Below, piece after piece: positions 43,758-56,830 of a DNA stretch of 64,000 nt. Positions within the stretch are counted from its first letter, which is position 1, and every line of letters begins with the position of its first letter. Below the pieces are notes generated by a model. That model saw only the letters and a list, made by a program, of their open reading frames with translations. It made no database searches and was not told the DNA's origin. A program made the translations under genes and the position numbers. The DNA is from Bryobacterales bacterium. GTDB taxonomy: Bacteria; Acidobacteriota; Terriglobia; Bryobacterales; Bryobacteraceae. The stretch covers positions 1-64,000 of the forward strand of contig JADLCT010000018.1 in the NCBI GenBank assembly GCA_020847045.1, read 5' to 3'.

Positions 43758-46700
43758 ATGAATCCGTATCTCCGTCTGCCCGTTCTCCTGCTGGCGGCCG
43801 CCTGCCTGCTGCCCGGCCAGTCCAACGCCAACAAGGGCGAGGTCATCGGCGCCGTGTTCGACCCCGGTAAGGCCGCCGTGGCCGGCGCCAAGGTGGAAAT
43901 CCGGGACGTGGCCACAGGACTATCGCGCCAGCTCGTCACCGGTCCACAGGGCGGCTATCGCGCCCTGCTGCTCGACGCCGGGCTCTATACGCTGACCGCC
44001 CAGGCGGACGGCTTTGCGCCTGCCGTCGTCGAAGAGATTCCCGTCACGGGGGGCGGCAGCATTCGCATCAATGTGACGCTGCGATTGCAGGCCAGCTCCA
44101 TCTCCATTGAAGCCGGAGCCTCGCTGATCAATGCCGCCCTCGCCGCGCCCACTGCCACTCTGAACGTGGGCGCGATCAACGGGCTCCCCATCAACGGCAG
44201 GCGCTTTCAGGATTTCGCCCAACTGGCGCCCACCACCCAGGCGGAGCCGCAGCGCGGCCAACTGAGCTTTGCCGGCCAGCGCGGCATCAACTCGAACGTT
44301 ATGCTCGACGGCGCCGGCTACAACCAGCCTTACTATGGCGGCATCCGGGGCGGCGAGCGTTCCAACGCCATCATGACGGTGCCCCAAAGCGCCATCGAGG
44401 AGTTTCAGGTGATCGCCACGGGATACTCGGCCGAGTATGGCCACTCCACCGGCGGCGTGCTGAACACCATCACGAAAAGCGGTACAAACGAGTTTCATGG
44501 TGGCGGCTTCTATCAGCTCCGGCACAAGGAACTCGGGGCCCAGGATCCGGTTCAGATCGCCGCCTCGCTCGAAAACCAACAACAGTTCGGCGGCTCGTTC
44601 GGAGGGCCTGTGCGCCGCGACAAGCTCTTCCTGTTCACCGCGGCCGAGGCGCGGCGCTCGCGCACGCCGCGTCAAACGCTTTTTGCCCAGCTCATCGGCC
44701 GCACCGCGCCGGCGGGCGCGCAAGAGGCCTTCGATTTTTACCACTCTCTTGAACAACCTTTCACGCAAACCAATAACGCCGTGGCCGCGCTCGTGAAGGC
44801 AAGTTACCAGTCCGCGCGGGGCCACCGCCTTACGCTGCGCTACAACGTGAGCGGCGCCAGCGCGGGCAACGCCGTCAGTGTGGGTGGCGCGCTGACGCCT
44901 TTCACCAACCGGTCTCTTTCCAACGACGGCGCCGAGCAGGACCGCACGCACACGGGCACGTTGCAGTACACCCACCTGTTTTCGCCCGTCCTGCTAAACG
45001 ACCTTCGCTTCACCGGATCTTATGAAATACGCCCGCGCCTGTCGAATTCGGAAACGCCGCAGGTCACCAACACGCTGGGCACGTTCGGGGCCCGCAACTT
45101 TCTCCCCGCCACGCAGGACGACACGCTCTGGCAGCTATCCGACGCCCTTTCGCTCACCCGCGGCCGCCACACGTGGAAGCTGGGCATCGACTACAACCGC
45201 GTCACCGCGGCGCAGACATCCGGCTTAAACCAGTACGGCGGGTTTTCGTTCACCACCTCGGACATCAACACGATCCTCGACATCCTGTCGCGCGGCGGCG
45301 CCATCGCCAACCGTTTTGACAGCCCGGCGGTCACCTACAGCCGCCAGCTTGGGAATCTGAACGCGCACATGGGCATGCACCAGGCGGCCGCCTTCGCACA
45401 GGACAGTTGGCGGCTGACCAACAAGCTCACGCTCGATTTCGGCCTCCGCTGGGAAGTCCAGTTCAACCCCGCCGCCGAGGCCAACCACGAGGCTCTGGTC
45501 CGGCAGGTGAACGGCTACGTCTTTCCGAACGGCCAAACCATCAGCCCCGGCAACATCCCGGATTCGCCGGCCCAGTTCATGCCACGCGCCGGAGTGGCCT
45601 GGTCGCCCTTCGCGGGCCGCCCGCGCACGGTTGTTCGCGGGCACACCGGAATTTTCTACGCATCAACGCCGCTGATCTTCATGGCGGGTCCAATGAACAA
45701 CTTCCGCCTGCCTCCGGGCGACGTCTCCGTTACGCTGGCGCCGGCCGGCGGACTCACCGTCTACCAGCAACTGCTGGCCGCGGGCGTTGATTTGAACCGC
45801 TATCCGCTGGGCGAGCTTCCCGTGATTCCGCTGGAAACCGTGCAGCGCGCCGCGCAACTCGCGCTCGGCTCCGCGCCGGACCCGTTCGCCAACGCCTCGC
45901 TCACCGCCATGGCCGCGGACTTCCGTAACCCGCGCGCCGTTCAGGCCGGGGTGGGATTCGATAGCGAGATTCTCTCCAACCTGGTTCTCGGCGTGCAGGT
46001 CTACTACGTGAACACGGTCCACCTGCAGCGCAATCGCGACTACAATCTTCCGCTGCCCACACTGCTCGCCACCGATGCCTCGCAACGGCCCAACTATGGG
46101 CTGCGCACGCGGAACGTGCGGCGTCCGCTTGCCAGCCTCGGTACGATCCTTGCGCGCGAAAGCTCGGCGCGGTCGCTCTACCGGGGCGCCACCGCGTCGG
46201 CGCAGTACCGGACGCGGCGTTACCAGTTCGGCATCAACTACACGCGTTCGGAAAATTTCTCAGACGACGACACCGAGCGCGATTCCACAGGCATCAACTA
46301 CGCTGACCCGCAGAACCTCAGCCAGGAGTACGCCTACTCGCGATTGGATGCCCGCCACCTGGCCAACGCGTGGTTCGTGCTGCCGCTCCCGCTCGGCCTG
46401 GAAACGGCCGGCATCTTCCGCATTCGCAGCGGAGCCCCCATCACCGCCATCACGGGCGCAGACAACAACGAGGAGTTCAACGCCAACGACCGTCCCTACC
46501 TGGCGCCGGGCGTTCCCATGCCGCGCAGCTCCTTCCGCAACCGGACCGTGTACTTCAATGACCTTCGCGTACTGAAGAGCATCGCTTTGGGCGAAGCCAG
46601 AAGGCTCCAGATTTCGGCTGAGTTTTTCAATCTGCTGAATCTCGACAACGTGGTCTACGCTGGCGTGAACGGCGGCATTGTGAGCGGCATCTATGGCCCT

Positions 46701-46841
46701 GGGTTTCAGTCCAACGGCACGGTGGCCGCCATCGACCCCCGTTTCCAGCGCCTCAAACTTGCCGACGGCTCCTATGACCGCAACAACGCGCAGACGGGCT
46801 CGCCGCTCCAGGTACAGTTGGGTCTACGCTTCTCTTTTTGA
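43758..46841 (+). CDS. Oar-like TonB-dependent outer-membrane receptor
   Basis: 1027 residues from the ATG at 43758. Signal peptide ~1-20, an N-terminal carboxypeptidase-regulatory-like beta-sandwich (EVIGAVFDPGKAAVAGAKVEI, ~28-110), a plug domain (NGLPINGRRFQDFAQLAPT), then a beta-barrel to the C-terminal Phe (LRFSF). This is the Oar-type receptor expanded in Acidobacteria; substrates are suspected to be polymers or peptides. It is divergent from the DUF1549/DUF1553-DUF1501 operon across 89 bases, suggesting joint use. Confidence 0.92.
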   Translation: MNPYLRLPVLLLAAACLLPGQSNANKGEVIGAVFDPGKAAVAGAKVEIRDVATGLSRQLVTGPQGGYRALLLDAGLYTLTAQADGFAPAVVEEIPVTGGGSIRINVTLRLQASSISIEAGASLINAALAAPTATLNVGAINGLPINGRRFQDFAQLAPTTQAEPQRGQLSFAGQRGINSNVMLDGAGYNQPYYGGIRGGERSNAIMTVPQSAIEEFQVIATGYSAEYGHSTGGVLNTITKSGTNEFHGGGFYQLRHKELGAQDPVQIAASLENQQQFGGSFGGPVRRDKLFLFTAAEARRSRTPRQTLFAQLIGRTAPAGAQEAFDFYHSLEQPFTQTNNAVAALVKASYQSARGHRLTLRYNVSGASAGNAVSVGGALTPFTNRSLSNDGAEQDRTHTGTLQYTHLFSPVLLNDLRFTGSYEIRPRLSNSETPQVTNTLGTFGARNFLPATQDDTLWQLSDALSLTRGRHTWKLGIDYNRVTAAQTSGLNQYGGFSFTTSDINTILDILSRGGAIANRFDSPAVTYSRQLGNLNAHMGMHQAAAFAQDSWRLTNKLTLDFGLRWEVQFNPAAEANHEALVRQVNGYVFPNGQTISPGNIPDSPAQFMPRAGVAWSPFAGRPRTVVRGHTGIFYASTPLIFMAGPMNNFRLPPGDVSVTLAPAGGLTVYQQLLAAGVDLNRYPLGELPVIPLETVQRAAQLALGSAPDPFANASLTAMAADFRNPRAVQAGVGFDSEILSNLVLGVQVYYVNTVHLQRNRDYNLPLPTLLATDASQRPNYGLRTRNVRRPLASLGTILARESSARSLYRGATASAQYRTRRYQFGINYTRSENFSDDDTERDSTGINYADPQNLSQEYAYSRLDARHLANAWFVLPLPLGLETAGIFRIRSGAPITAITGADNNEEFNANDRPYLAPGVPMPRSSFRNRTVYFNDLRVLKSIALGEARRLQISAEFFNLLNLDNVVYAGVNGGIVSGIYGPGFQSNGTVAAIDPRFQRLKLADGSYDRNNAQTGSPLQVQLGLRFSF

Positions 46842-46860
46842 GCGGAAGCCTACGGCGTCC

Positions 46861-48681
46861 TCACCAGATAAAGTCCTTGGCGATGTCCCGTTTGTCGTAG
46901 CCGTCCAGCACGTGGACCACGCGCAGCCGTTTCACCTTGGCCGAATCCATCTGCCCGATCGGGACGTACAAGATCCGCCGGCCCAGGTGGCTCGCAATCG
47001 ACCGGAACACGCTGCGCGGCGGCTTGGCGGCCACATATACGACATACTTGTCCACCGAATAGTCCAGACCGGCCATCAATAAACGTTCCGGTTTGTTCTC
47101 GGCGAAGTCGTAGTCGTGGTCCTGCCAGACGTTGTACATGCGGCGCGGCGGGCGCGTCATCAGAAAGCCGCCGTATTCGGCCCGCCCGATGCCCGGACCC
47201 ACCATGTGATCAAACGGATTGGTGGCATAGAACGCCATGTCGCTTTCGTTCTGATGCTCGCCGAGCCAGGTGGTGAGATACGAGTAGCGCTCTCCCTCGC
47301 CGGGATCGAAGATCACCACCACGGCCCCCACCTCGCCCGCCAGTTTCTGAGAGTTCCGTACGAAAATCGTTCCTTCGTGCCAGTTGCGGATCGTTTCCCT
47401 CACGTCGATGCCGTCCAGAATCGAGGTGGTGAACGGCTCCACGCGCTCGCGCTCCTCCGACAGAATCGTCTGCGCCTTCTTCTTCAGGTAGTGGCCGAAA
47501 TCCTCGATCACCAGATCCTCGGGCGGATAGGAACAGATCGAGGAGCCGTCCAACTGCTCGGCCCACTCGCCCGGCCGGTGCTCTTTACGCCGCATCTTCA
47601 AGCCGGCCGGTTTCAAGCGTTGCTTGGGACGGGGAAGCCTGCGGCGCAGCCGGATCTTGCGCGTGTTCAGCCACACCTCGCCGGCCGACAGATCCACGGT
47701 TTCCAGCGTCGAAGTCTCCCTTTGCGCCGGATACCGGTTCGCCTTTTCCCACACCTCCCAGGCGTAGTTGTCGTCCACAATGGCGCGCGCCGCCACGATG
47801 ATGTCAAACAGCGACGCCGTGAGATCGGAGTTCAAGTGCGCCAGGTTGCGCGTGTAGCGGGCCATCATGCGCCGCTGCCAGTGCTGAACGCTGTCACCCG
47901 TGCTGGCCACGTAGCTCTGCTCTGCGTCGCGCAGCAGCGCCAGTTGCGCCCGCGGACGCTCGATCAGTTCCGGTTCAATCTGCACCAGCCGGAAGCGTTC
48001 ATAGCGCTCCTGCAGATACGGATACTCCATCGTGATCTCGGCCAGGCAGGACGGCGCCGGGTTCACCAGCTCCACGCGGAGACCCGTGTCCTTGGCGCGG
48101 GGCGGCTCCTGCGGCTTCTCCATCGCGTCCAGCACGGGGTCCAGCAGGTTCAGGGTGAGCACCACCATCGTCTCCTGCCCGGGGTCGGTTCCTTGCAGCT
48201 TCCATGCCACGCCCGCCGCGTAACGCTCCAACTCCTCGTGCCGCTGGCGCGGGTGCAAACGGTAGGCCTCGACGTAGCGTTCGAGAGGGATCCGGCGCAG
48301 CGCGTACGGATCCGGATAGAGATCGCCCACATGCGGCGGGTCGCCCAGATCCGGGGCCACGAACTCCACGCGCGCCCCCACTTCACGCGCCGTCCGCATG
48401 GCCTCGACGAAGGGATCGCACGGCTCGACGGGCACATACACGGCCGCGCCCTCCTCCTCACGCGCCGGGTACACCAGCACGCTGATTTGCGGCAGCCGGC
48501 GCAGCGCGGTTGCAAACTGCTTTTCGAGAGTCGAGGGCAACTCGATGGCCACCACTTTGGGCCGCTCCAGCAGAATCGCGCGGCGCACCTCGATGGCGAA
48601 CTCCATCCTGCCGTGCGCCACCGGAAAATAGCGCAGATGGCCGCGCTTCAGATCATCGGTGGCCGTGGGACGCCGGTTCAT
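46861..48681 (-). CDS. 606-residue protein of unknown function
   Basis: No family recognised with certainty. The N-terminus LRYFPVAHGRMEFAIEVRRA with KVVAIELPSTLEKQF has the strand-helix layout, His and Glu of ChaN/TIKI-like (EreA-type) hydrolases, comparable to DUF5682 proteins; this is a guess. A basic stretch (RKIRLRRRLPRPKQR, ~345) sits mid-protein, and the C-terminal half contains GAVVVIFDPGEG and YVVYVAAKPPRS. No signal peptide, so cytoplasmic. Convergent with the TonB receptor, and 100 bases from prmC on the same strand. Confidence 0.7.
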   Translation of the reverse strand: MNRRPTATDDLKRGHLRYFPVAHGRMEFAIEVRRAILLERPKVVAIELPSTLEKQFATALRRLPQISVLVYPAREEEGAAVYVPVEPCDPFVEAMRTAREVGARVEFVAPDLGDPPHVGDLYPDPYALRRIPLERYVEAYRLHPRQRHEELERYAAGVAWKLQGTDPGQETMVVLTLNLLDPVLDAMEKPQEPPRAKDTGLRVELVNPAPSCLAEITMEYPYLQERYERFRLVQIEPELIERPRAQLALLRDAEQSYVASTGDSVQHWQRRMMARYTRNLAHLNSDLTASLFDIIVAARAIVDDNYAWEVWEKANRYPAQRETSTLETVDLSAGEVWLNTRKIRLRRRLPRPKQRLKPAGLKMRRKEHRPGEWAEQLDGSSICSYPPEDLVIEDFGHYLKKKAQTILSEERERVEPFTTSILDGIDVRETIRNWHEGTIFVRNSQKLAGEVGAVVVIFDPGEGERYSYLTTWLGEHQNESDMAFYATNPFDHMVGPGIGRAEYGGFLMTRPPRRMYNVWQDHDYDFAENKPERLLMAGLDYSVDKYVVYVAAKPPRSVFRSIASHLGRRILYVPIGQMDSAKVKRLRVVHVLDGYDKRDIAKDFIW

Positions 48682-48728
48682 GCACTCACTATTGTCGGCG
48701 ATCGAAGCAGGCGGACGGAAGCCAGCGG

Positions 48729-49583
48729 CTAAAGGCCGATGCCGCCAGGGTGGAAGAAGGCGCTTAGCACGCGTGGCCAGCCTGCCAGGTCCTGGTTGGC
48801 TTCAATGAAACGCCAGTCTTTGCCGAACATGGGGCTCACCGTCTCCAGGTCCTGATAGCCGATCTCGAACGAGAGAAGACCGCCGGGCCGCAGGATGCGC
48901 TCGGCGTCGGCGATCAGGCGGCGGTAGATGCCATTGCCTTGCCCGGAACCAAACAACGCGACGTGGGGCTCATGGTCGCGCACCTCGCGCGGCAGCCGTT
49001 CGCGCGCCTCGATCGGGATATAGGGCGGGTTGGAGACGACGGCATCGAAGTAGGCCGGGGCCAGCGCGGCGCCAAGGTCGCAACAGAGGAACCGGACCTT
49101 TGCGCCGAGCGCGGCGGCATTCTCGCGGGCCACGCGGAGGGCGGCTGGAGAGATGTCGGTAAGCGTCAGATCGTAGGACGGGCGTTCCAGGGCGAGCGAG
49201 ACGCCAATGGCGCCGGAGCCGCAGCCGATGTCGGCCACGTGGCGTGCGCCGGGCTGGCGGCGCAGTACGGTCTCCACCTGGTGCTCGGTTTCGTGGCGGG
49301 GAATCAGCACGTCGGGCGTGACCATGAAGTTCCGTCCGAAAAACTCCTGGCGGCCGGTGATGTACTGCGTTGGCGTACCGTTCAGACGTTCGCCGACGAA
49401 GCGGCGGAAGGAGCGCCCGGCCTCCGGCGTCAGCGTCTCCTCGGGATGGGCGAACAGGTAGACGCGCTCGCGGCCAATGGCGTGGGCCAGCAGCACCTCG
49501 GCCGAAAGACGGGCTTCGGCCACACCGCCCTTTACAAAGCGTTCGACGGCCGTGGCGAGCGCGCTTTGCAGTGTCGCGTCCAC
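48729..49583 (-). CDS. prmC: Release factor glutamine methyltransferase
   Basis: 284 residues. Methylates the GGQ glutamine of release factors. TGRQEFFG (77-84), SAM site DIGCGSGAIG (118-127), catalytic NPPY (185-188). It starts the base after the prfA stop codon, so the enzyme and its substrate are made from one message, the usual bacterial order. Confidence 0.95.
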   Translation of the reverse strand: MDATLQSALATAVERFVKGGVAEARLSAEVLLAHAIGRERVYLFAHPEETLTPEAGRSFRRFVGERLNGTPTQYITGRQEFFGRNFMVTPDVLIPRHETEHQVETVLRRQPGARHVADIGCGSGAIGVSLALERPSYDLTLTDISPAALRVARENAAALGAKVRFLCCDLGAALAPAYFDAVVSNPPYIPIEARERLPREVRDHEPHVALFGSGQGNGIYRRLIADAERILRPGGLLSFEIGYQDLETVSPMFGKDWRFIEANQDLAGWPRVLSAFFHPGGIGL

Positions 49584-50663
49584 TTACTCTCCGGCGGCCT
49601 GCTGCTTCAAACGCTCGGTTTGGAAGTAGGTGACGCAGGCGTCGATCATCTCGGCGATGCGGCCTTCCATGATCGTGTCCAGTTGGTAGAGCGTCATGCC
49701 GATGCGGTGATCGGTAACCCTGTTTTCCTTAAAATTATAGGTGCGGATCTTTTCGCTGCGGTCTCCCGAGCCGACCATGCTCCGGCGCTCGGCGCCTAGC
49801 GCGGCGTTCTGCTTTTCCATCTCGAGATCATACAGCCGGGCCCGGAGCACCTTCTCGGCCTTGGCGCGGTTCTTGATCTGCGATTTCTCATCCTGGCACG
49901 AGACGACCACCCCGGTGGGGATGTGGGTCATGCGGACGGCCGAATAAGTGGTGTTCACCGACTGGCCGCCGGGTCCCGAGGAGCAAAAGGTGTCCACGCG
50001 CACGTCCTTCGGGTCGATCTTGATGTCCACATCGTCGGCTTCCGGCATCACGGCCACCGTGATGGTGGAGGTGTGGATGCGCCCCTGGGTTTCCGTGGCC
50101 GGAACGCGCTGGACGCGGTGGACGCCGCCTTCGAACTTCATTTTGGCGTAGACCTTGTTGCCGCTCACCAGGGCGATCACCTCTTTCATGCCGCCCACGC
50201 CGGATTCGCTCGTCGAGGTGAGCTCCACTTTCCAGTTCTGGCTTTCGGCGTAGCGGCAGTACATGCGGAACACCTCGCCGGCGAATAGCGTGGCTTCGTC
50301 GCCCCCGGTGCCGGCGCGAATCTCCAGCAGCACGTCCTTGTCATCGTTCGGGTCCTTGGGCAGCAGAAGGATCTTCAACTCCTCCTCGAACTTCTGCACC
50401 TCGGGCTCCAGGCGGGCGACATCCTCGGCGGCCATGGCGCGCAGTTCGGCGTCGGTCTCGTTCAGCATGGCCCGCGCGCCTTCCAGATCGCCGTGGGACT
50501 TCTTCCACTCGCGGTACTTCTCGACGAGCTCGGAGAGGTCGTTGCGTGATTTGGCGGTCTTCCGGTAGACGTCGGCGTTGCCGATTATGTCCGGGTCCGC
50601 CATCTGGCGTGTGAGATCGTCAAACCGGGCTTCGGTTTCATCGAGTCGCTGCAAAAATTGCAT
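49584..50663 (-). CDS. prfA: Peptide chain release factor 1
   Basis: 359 residues from the ATG at 50663; the frame stays open upstream but the family N-terminus ([14 protein letters not shown]) begins here. PAT codon-reading tripeptide at 188-190 (stop codons UAA/UAG) and GGQ at 232-234 for peptide release. Followed directly by prmC; DUF1385 lies 55 bases upstream. Confidence 0.96.
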   Translation of the reverse strand: MQFLQRLDETEARFDDLTRQMADPDIIGNADVYRKTAKSRNDLSELVEKYREWKKSHGDLEGARAMLNETDAELRAMAAEDVARLEPEVQKFEEELKILLLPKDPNDDKDVLLEIRAGTGGDEATLFAGEVFRMYCRYAESQNWKVELTSTSESGVGGMKEVIALVSGNKVYAKMKFEGGVHRVQRVPATETQGRIHTSTITVAVMPEADDVDIKIDPKDVRVDTFCSSGPGGQSVNTTYSAVRMTHIPTGVVVSCQDEKSQIKNRAKAEKVLRARLYDLEMEKQNAALGAERRSMVGSGDRSEKIRTYNFKENRVTDHRIGMTLYQLDTIMEGRIAEMIDACVTYFQTERLKQQAAGE

Positions 50664-50718
50664 GGAGATTTCCTCAGTGTAACGGGTGGCGGAGAGGGGG
50701 CTCGTCGCGCGCGGACCG

Positions 50719-51711
50719 CTAGGCGATGACGAGCGCGCCACCCTGCTGGCGTTCCAGCTCCATCGCGCCCTGCAGTGCGGCGATGGCCACTTCGGTCTGA
50801 TCGTCGGAGGGCGTCTGCGTGGTGATGCGCTGCAGCCAGAGGCCGGGGGCTGTGATGACGCCCAGCAGGCTGCCCGGGCGCTTGGCGGCAAAGCGGATGA
50901 TCTCGTAGCTCAGCCCGGCGATGGGCAGCAGCAGCAGAAAGCGGGAGATCATCTTACTGGCAAAATCGGTGAAGGGCAGCAGCGAGTAGATGCACATGGA
51001 GATGAGCATGACAACGATCAGGAAGCTGGTGCCGCAACGGGGGTGGAACGTGACGAAGCTCTGGGCGTTGGGGATGTTGACTTCCTTGCCGGATTCAAAA
51101 TTGAACACCACGCGGTGCTCGGCGCCGTGAAACTCAAACACGCGGTGTATGTCGCGCCAGCGCGAGATGCCGTAGAGGAAGACCAGGAATATGGCGATGC
51201 GGATCAGCCCGTCCACGAGATTGAACAAAATCTGATTGGAGAGCTGAGGCGCCGACTTCTGCAACTGCGTGGTGAGCCAGAGCGGAACGAACTTGTAGAG
51301 GAAGAAGAAAAAGATCAGGGAAAAACCAAGGTTCAGCGTCATGGCCAGGCTCGAGATGGGCTTGGCCTCCGCCTTCGGGTCCTTGGATTTCTCCTCCTCG
51401 CTCAGTGCCGCGTTGGCGGAAAATTGCAACGCCTGGACGCCAAGCTTCATGGCCTGGCCCAGAGTGCCGATGCCGCGCAGGAAAGGCAGCTTGAAGATGG
51501 GATACCGGTCGGCGACCTTGGGCAGGGGCTTGGACTCGGTGATGATCTCGCCGTTAGGCTTGCGTACGGCCACGCAATAGCTTTGGGGGGAGCGCATCAT
51601 GACGCCCTCCATGACAGCCTGGCCGCCGATTAGCGTCGTTTCTTCGCCCGATTCGAGAACGGGCAGCAGTTGCGTATACGCGGCTAGACGAATGAACCGG
51701 CGAACCTGCAC
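50719..51711 (-). CDS. DUF1385 membrane protein
   Basis: 330 residues. The family signature [14 protein letters not shown] lies at ~29-42, four membrane helices occupy ~118-290, and a conserved HGAEH sits before the last ones. DUF1385 genes commonly precede prfA-prmC (often with rpmE), as here, although the role is unknown. It is divergent from ispG across 131 bases. Confidence 0.9.
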   Translation of the reverse strand: MQVRRFIRLAAYTQLLPVLESGEETTLIGGQAVMEGVMMRSPQSYCVAVRKPNGEIITESKPLPKVADRYPIFKLPFLRGIGTLGQAMKLGVQALQFSANAALSEEEKSKDPKAEAKPISSLAMTLNLGFSLIFFFFLYKFVPLWLTTQLQKSAPQLSNQILFNLVDGLIRIAIFLVFLYGISRWRDIHRVFEFHGAEHRVVFNFESGKEVNIPNAQSFVTFHPRCGTSFLIVVMLISMCIYSLLPFTDFASKMISRFLLLLPIAGLSYEIIRFAAKRPGSLLGVITAPGLWLQRITTQTPSDDQTEVAIAALQGAMELERQQGGALVIA

Positions 51712-51842
51712 CTTCAGGGGATCTCCTCTCCTCTTAGTATAACTGGATGCGCCGGGCCACCCGTAGGATGCCGGAATGCGGCGGAGGCGGGGCGGACGCC
51801 TGATAAACTGGAGGTTCCCGAAGGAGAGGCGGAGCCCGAAGT

Positions 51843-53078
51843 ATGGATGCCATGGTGCGCAGAAACAGTGTCGCGGTGAATGTGGGCGGAGTGATGGTGG
51901 GCGGCGGCCACCCGATCGTTGTTCAGTCGATGACGAACACGGACACCGCCGACGTAACCGCGACGGCCAACCAGGTGCGGGATCTGGCGCTGGCGGGCAG
52001 CGAACTGGTGCGTGTCACCGTGAACACGGACGAGGCGGCGGCGGCCGTGCCCAAGATCGCCGAGACACTGAAGCTGTACGGCGTCCAGGTGCCGCTGGTG
52101 GGCGACTTCCACTACAACGGCCACCTGCTGCTGAAAAAGTACCCCGAGTGCGCCCGTACGCTGGCCAAATACCGCATCAACCCCGGCAACGTGAACATCG
52201 GCAAGAAGCATGACGACAACTTCCGGACGATGATCGAGGCGGCGGTGGAGTATGGCAAGCCGGTGCGGATTGGCGTCAATTGGGGATCGCTGGACCAGGC
52301 TCTGCTGACGCGGATGATGGACGGCAACGCGAAGTCGGCCGAACCGCTGGAGGCCGGGGAGGTGATGATCAACGCCATTGTGGAGAGCGCCATTTTGTCG
52401 GCCGCCGCGGCGGAGCGCTACGGCTTGCGCGGCGACCAGATTATCCTCAGCGCCAAGGTGAGCGCTGTGCAGGACCTGATCCGCGTCTACCGCAAGATGG
52501 CGGCGCGCTGCGGCTACCCGCTGCACTTGGGCCTGACCGAGGCGGGACTGGGTTCCAAGGGAATCGTGGCCACCACGGCGGCGCTGGCTGTGCTGCTGCA
52601 GGAAGGAATCGGCGACACGATTCGCGCCTCATTGACGCCCATGCCAAACGGCGATCGCACGGAAGAGGTGATCGTTTCGCAGCAGATTCTGCAGTCGATG
52701 GGCTTGCGCAGCTTCACTCCGCAGGTGACGGCGTGCCCGGGCTGTGGGCGCACCACCAGCACGTTTTTCCAGGAGCTGGCGGACCGGATTCAAACCTACC
52801 TGCAGAAACAGATGCCCGTGTGGAAGGAGTCTCACCCGGGCGTGGAGGAGATGAAGGTGGCCGTGATGGGCTGCATCGTGAACGGGCCGGGCGAGTCCAA
52901 GCACGCCAACATTGGCATCTCGCTGCCGGGAACGTTCGAGGAGCCCGTGGCGCCGGTGTATGTGGACGGGCGGCTGTCGCGGACGCTGCGCGGCGAGCGG
53001 ATTGCCGAGGAGTTTTCGCGGATGCTCGAAGAGTACGTGGAAGCGCGGTATGCCCGCCGGGAACCGGCGGCAGTGTAA
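51843..53078 (+). CDS. ispG: 4-hydroxy-3-methylbut-2-enyl-diphosphate synthase
   Basis: 411 residues. Next-to-last enzyme of the non-mevalonate (MEP) isoprenoid pathway. N-terminal TIM barrel ([16 protein letters not shown]), 4Fe-4S cysteines in TACPGCGRT and [12 protein letters not shown]. An AAGGAGAGG lies rather far (about 16 bases) from this ATG, and a second ATG 9 bases on is possible. Predicts that the organism makes isoprenoids by the MEP route. Confidence 0.96.
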   Translation: MDAMVRRNSVAVNVGGVMVGGGHPIVVQSMTNTDTADVTATANQVRDLALAGSELVRVTVNTDEAAAAVPKIAETLKLYGVQVPLVGDFHYNGHLLLKKYPECARTLAKYRINPGNVNIGKKHDDNFRTMIEAAVEYGKPVRIGVNWGSLDQALLTRMMDGNAKSAEPLEAGEVMINAIVESAILSAAAAERYGLRGDQIILSAKVSAVQDLIRVYRKMAARCGYPLHLGLTEAGLGSKGIVATTAALAVLLQEGIGDTIRASLTPMPNGDRTEEVIVSQQILQSMGLRSFTPQVTACPGCGRTTSTFFQELADRIQTYLQKQMPVWKESHPGVEEMKVAVMGCIVNGPGESKHANIGISLPGTFEEPVAPVYVDGRLSRTLRGERIAEEFSRMLEEYVEARYARREPAAV

Positions 53079-53155
53079 ATAAGCCACGCCCGCCGGGACG
53101 GTGGCAGAGCCGCCGTACGCTTTACCGCTGCCAGGCGTAGGATATATGGAATCCT

Positions 53156-54580
53156 ATGAGAAGTTCACTGGGCCGGCTCTTCCCATTTCTTCTGGCGGCT
53201 GCCGCCTGGGGCGCCGACTGGCCACAGTTCCGCGGGCCCGCCTCATCCGGGCTGTGCGGCTCCTGCGGCCCGATGGTGGCCGAGTTCGGACCGCAAACCA
53301 ACGTTCTGTGGAAGACCGCCGTACCGGCCGGAAAGTCGTCGCCCATCCTGGCCGGTGAACGCCTCTTTCTCACCGCCGCTGAAGGCGACAGACTGGTGAC
53401 CCTGGCCCTGGACCGGACCACGGGAAAGGTGGCGTGGCGGCGGTCGCTGCAAGCGCCCAAGCGCGAGCAACAGCACACCCTGAACCATCGCGCCGCACCG
53501 AGCGCGGTCACCGACGGACACCGCGTGTATGTCTTTTTCGCCGATTTCGGGCTGGCCGCCTACGGCGTGGATGGCGCGCCCCTGTGGCAGCTTCCCATGG
53601 GACCATTCAACAGCCTGCATGGCGTGGCGGCTTCGCCCGTCTACGCCGGCGGCAAGGTGCTGCTGGTGGTGGACCAGGACACAGACGCCTTCATCATGGC
53701 CGTGGACGCGGCCACCGGACGGGTGGCCTGGAAGAAGCCACGCGAGGTGAGCAACGGCTACTCGACGCCCGCCGTGTACAAGCCGGCGCGGGGACCGGCG
53801 CAGGTGATCGCGGCTGGCTCCTACCAGTTGACGGCGTACTCGGTGGAGGATGGCGCGACGGTGTGGTACGCGGGCGGTCTGACGTGCCAGCCGAAGTCAG
53901 TGCCCGTGGTCGCAGGAGACACGGTGTACTTCAACGGCTGGACGCCGGGCAACGATTCGGGCCAGCAGGTGGAGTTGCCCGTATTTGCCGCCGTGCTGGC
54001 CAAGGCCGATGCGAATGGTGACGGCAGGCTGGCGCAGGAGGAGCTTCCGCAGCCGTGGCAGCCCACCGGCACATGGAAGGCGATCGACCTGGACCGCGAT
54101 GGCTTCCTGAATGAACGCGAGTGGACGTTGTTCCGTTCGCGCCGGGCTTCGCGCAATGGCGTGCTGGCGGTGAAGCTGGGCGGCGAGGGCGACGTGACCG
54201 CGAGCCATGTTCTGTGGCGTTATGAGAAGGCCCTTCCTGATGTGCCCGCGCCTCTGATTTGGAACGGCGTCGTGTACCTGGTGCGCAGCGGCGGCATCGC
54301 CACGACGCTCGACGCCAGGACGGGTAAGGTGCTGAAGCAGGGGCGTCTCAGCGGGGCGATGGAGGACTACTATTCTTCGCCCGTGGGTGTGGACGGCAAG
54401 GTGTATGTGGCCAGCGAGCACGGCAAGGTGGTGGTGCTGCGCGCGGCTGGCGAGTGGGAGATTCTGGCGGTGAACGACTTTGACGCCGAGATCTACGCCA
54501 CGCCGGCCGTGGCCGAAGGCGTGATGTATGTGCGGGCGGGCGGGATGCTTTATGCGGTGGGCGCGCAGCGGGCGAGATAG
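53156..54580 (+). CDS. Exported beta-propeller with EF-hand insert
   Basis: 474 residues. Signal peptide ~1-19, then ADWPQFRGP as in the paralogue at 2006-3406. Several PQQ-like repeats carry DxxTGKxxW. Between repeats, around residues 283-320, is an EF-hand pair (DANGDGRLAQEEL and DLDRDGFLNEREW) that should bind calcium. No dehydrogenase active site is apparent. Convergent with a TonB receptor, ending 12 bases from its stop. Confidence 0.83.
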   Translation: MRSSLGRLFPFLLAAAAWGADWPQFRGPASSGLCGSCGPMVAEFGPQTNVLWKTAVPAGKSSPILAGERLFLTAAEGDRLVTLALDRTTGKVAWRRSLQAPKREQQHTLNHRAAPSAVTDGHRVYVFFADFGLAAYGVDGAPLWQLPMGPFNSLHGVAASPVYAGGKVLLVVDQDTDAFIMAVDAATGRVAWKKPREVSNGYSTPAVYKPARGPAQVIAAGSYQLTAYSVEDGATVWYAGGLTCQPKSVPVVAGDTVYFNGWTPGNDSGQQVELPVFAAVLAKADANGDGRLAQEELPQPWQPTGTWKAIDLDRDGFLNEREWTLFRSRRASRNGVLAVKLGGEGDVTASHVLWRYEKALPDVPAPLIWNGVVYLVRSGGIATTLDARTGKVLKQGRLSGAMEDYYSSPVGVDGKVYVASEHGKVVVLRAAGEWEILAVNDFDAEIYATPAVAEGVMYVRAGGMLYAVGAQRAR

Positions 54581-54592
54581 TCCGGCGGCGCC

Positions 54593-56830
<2,238 letters not shown>

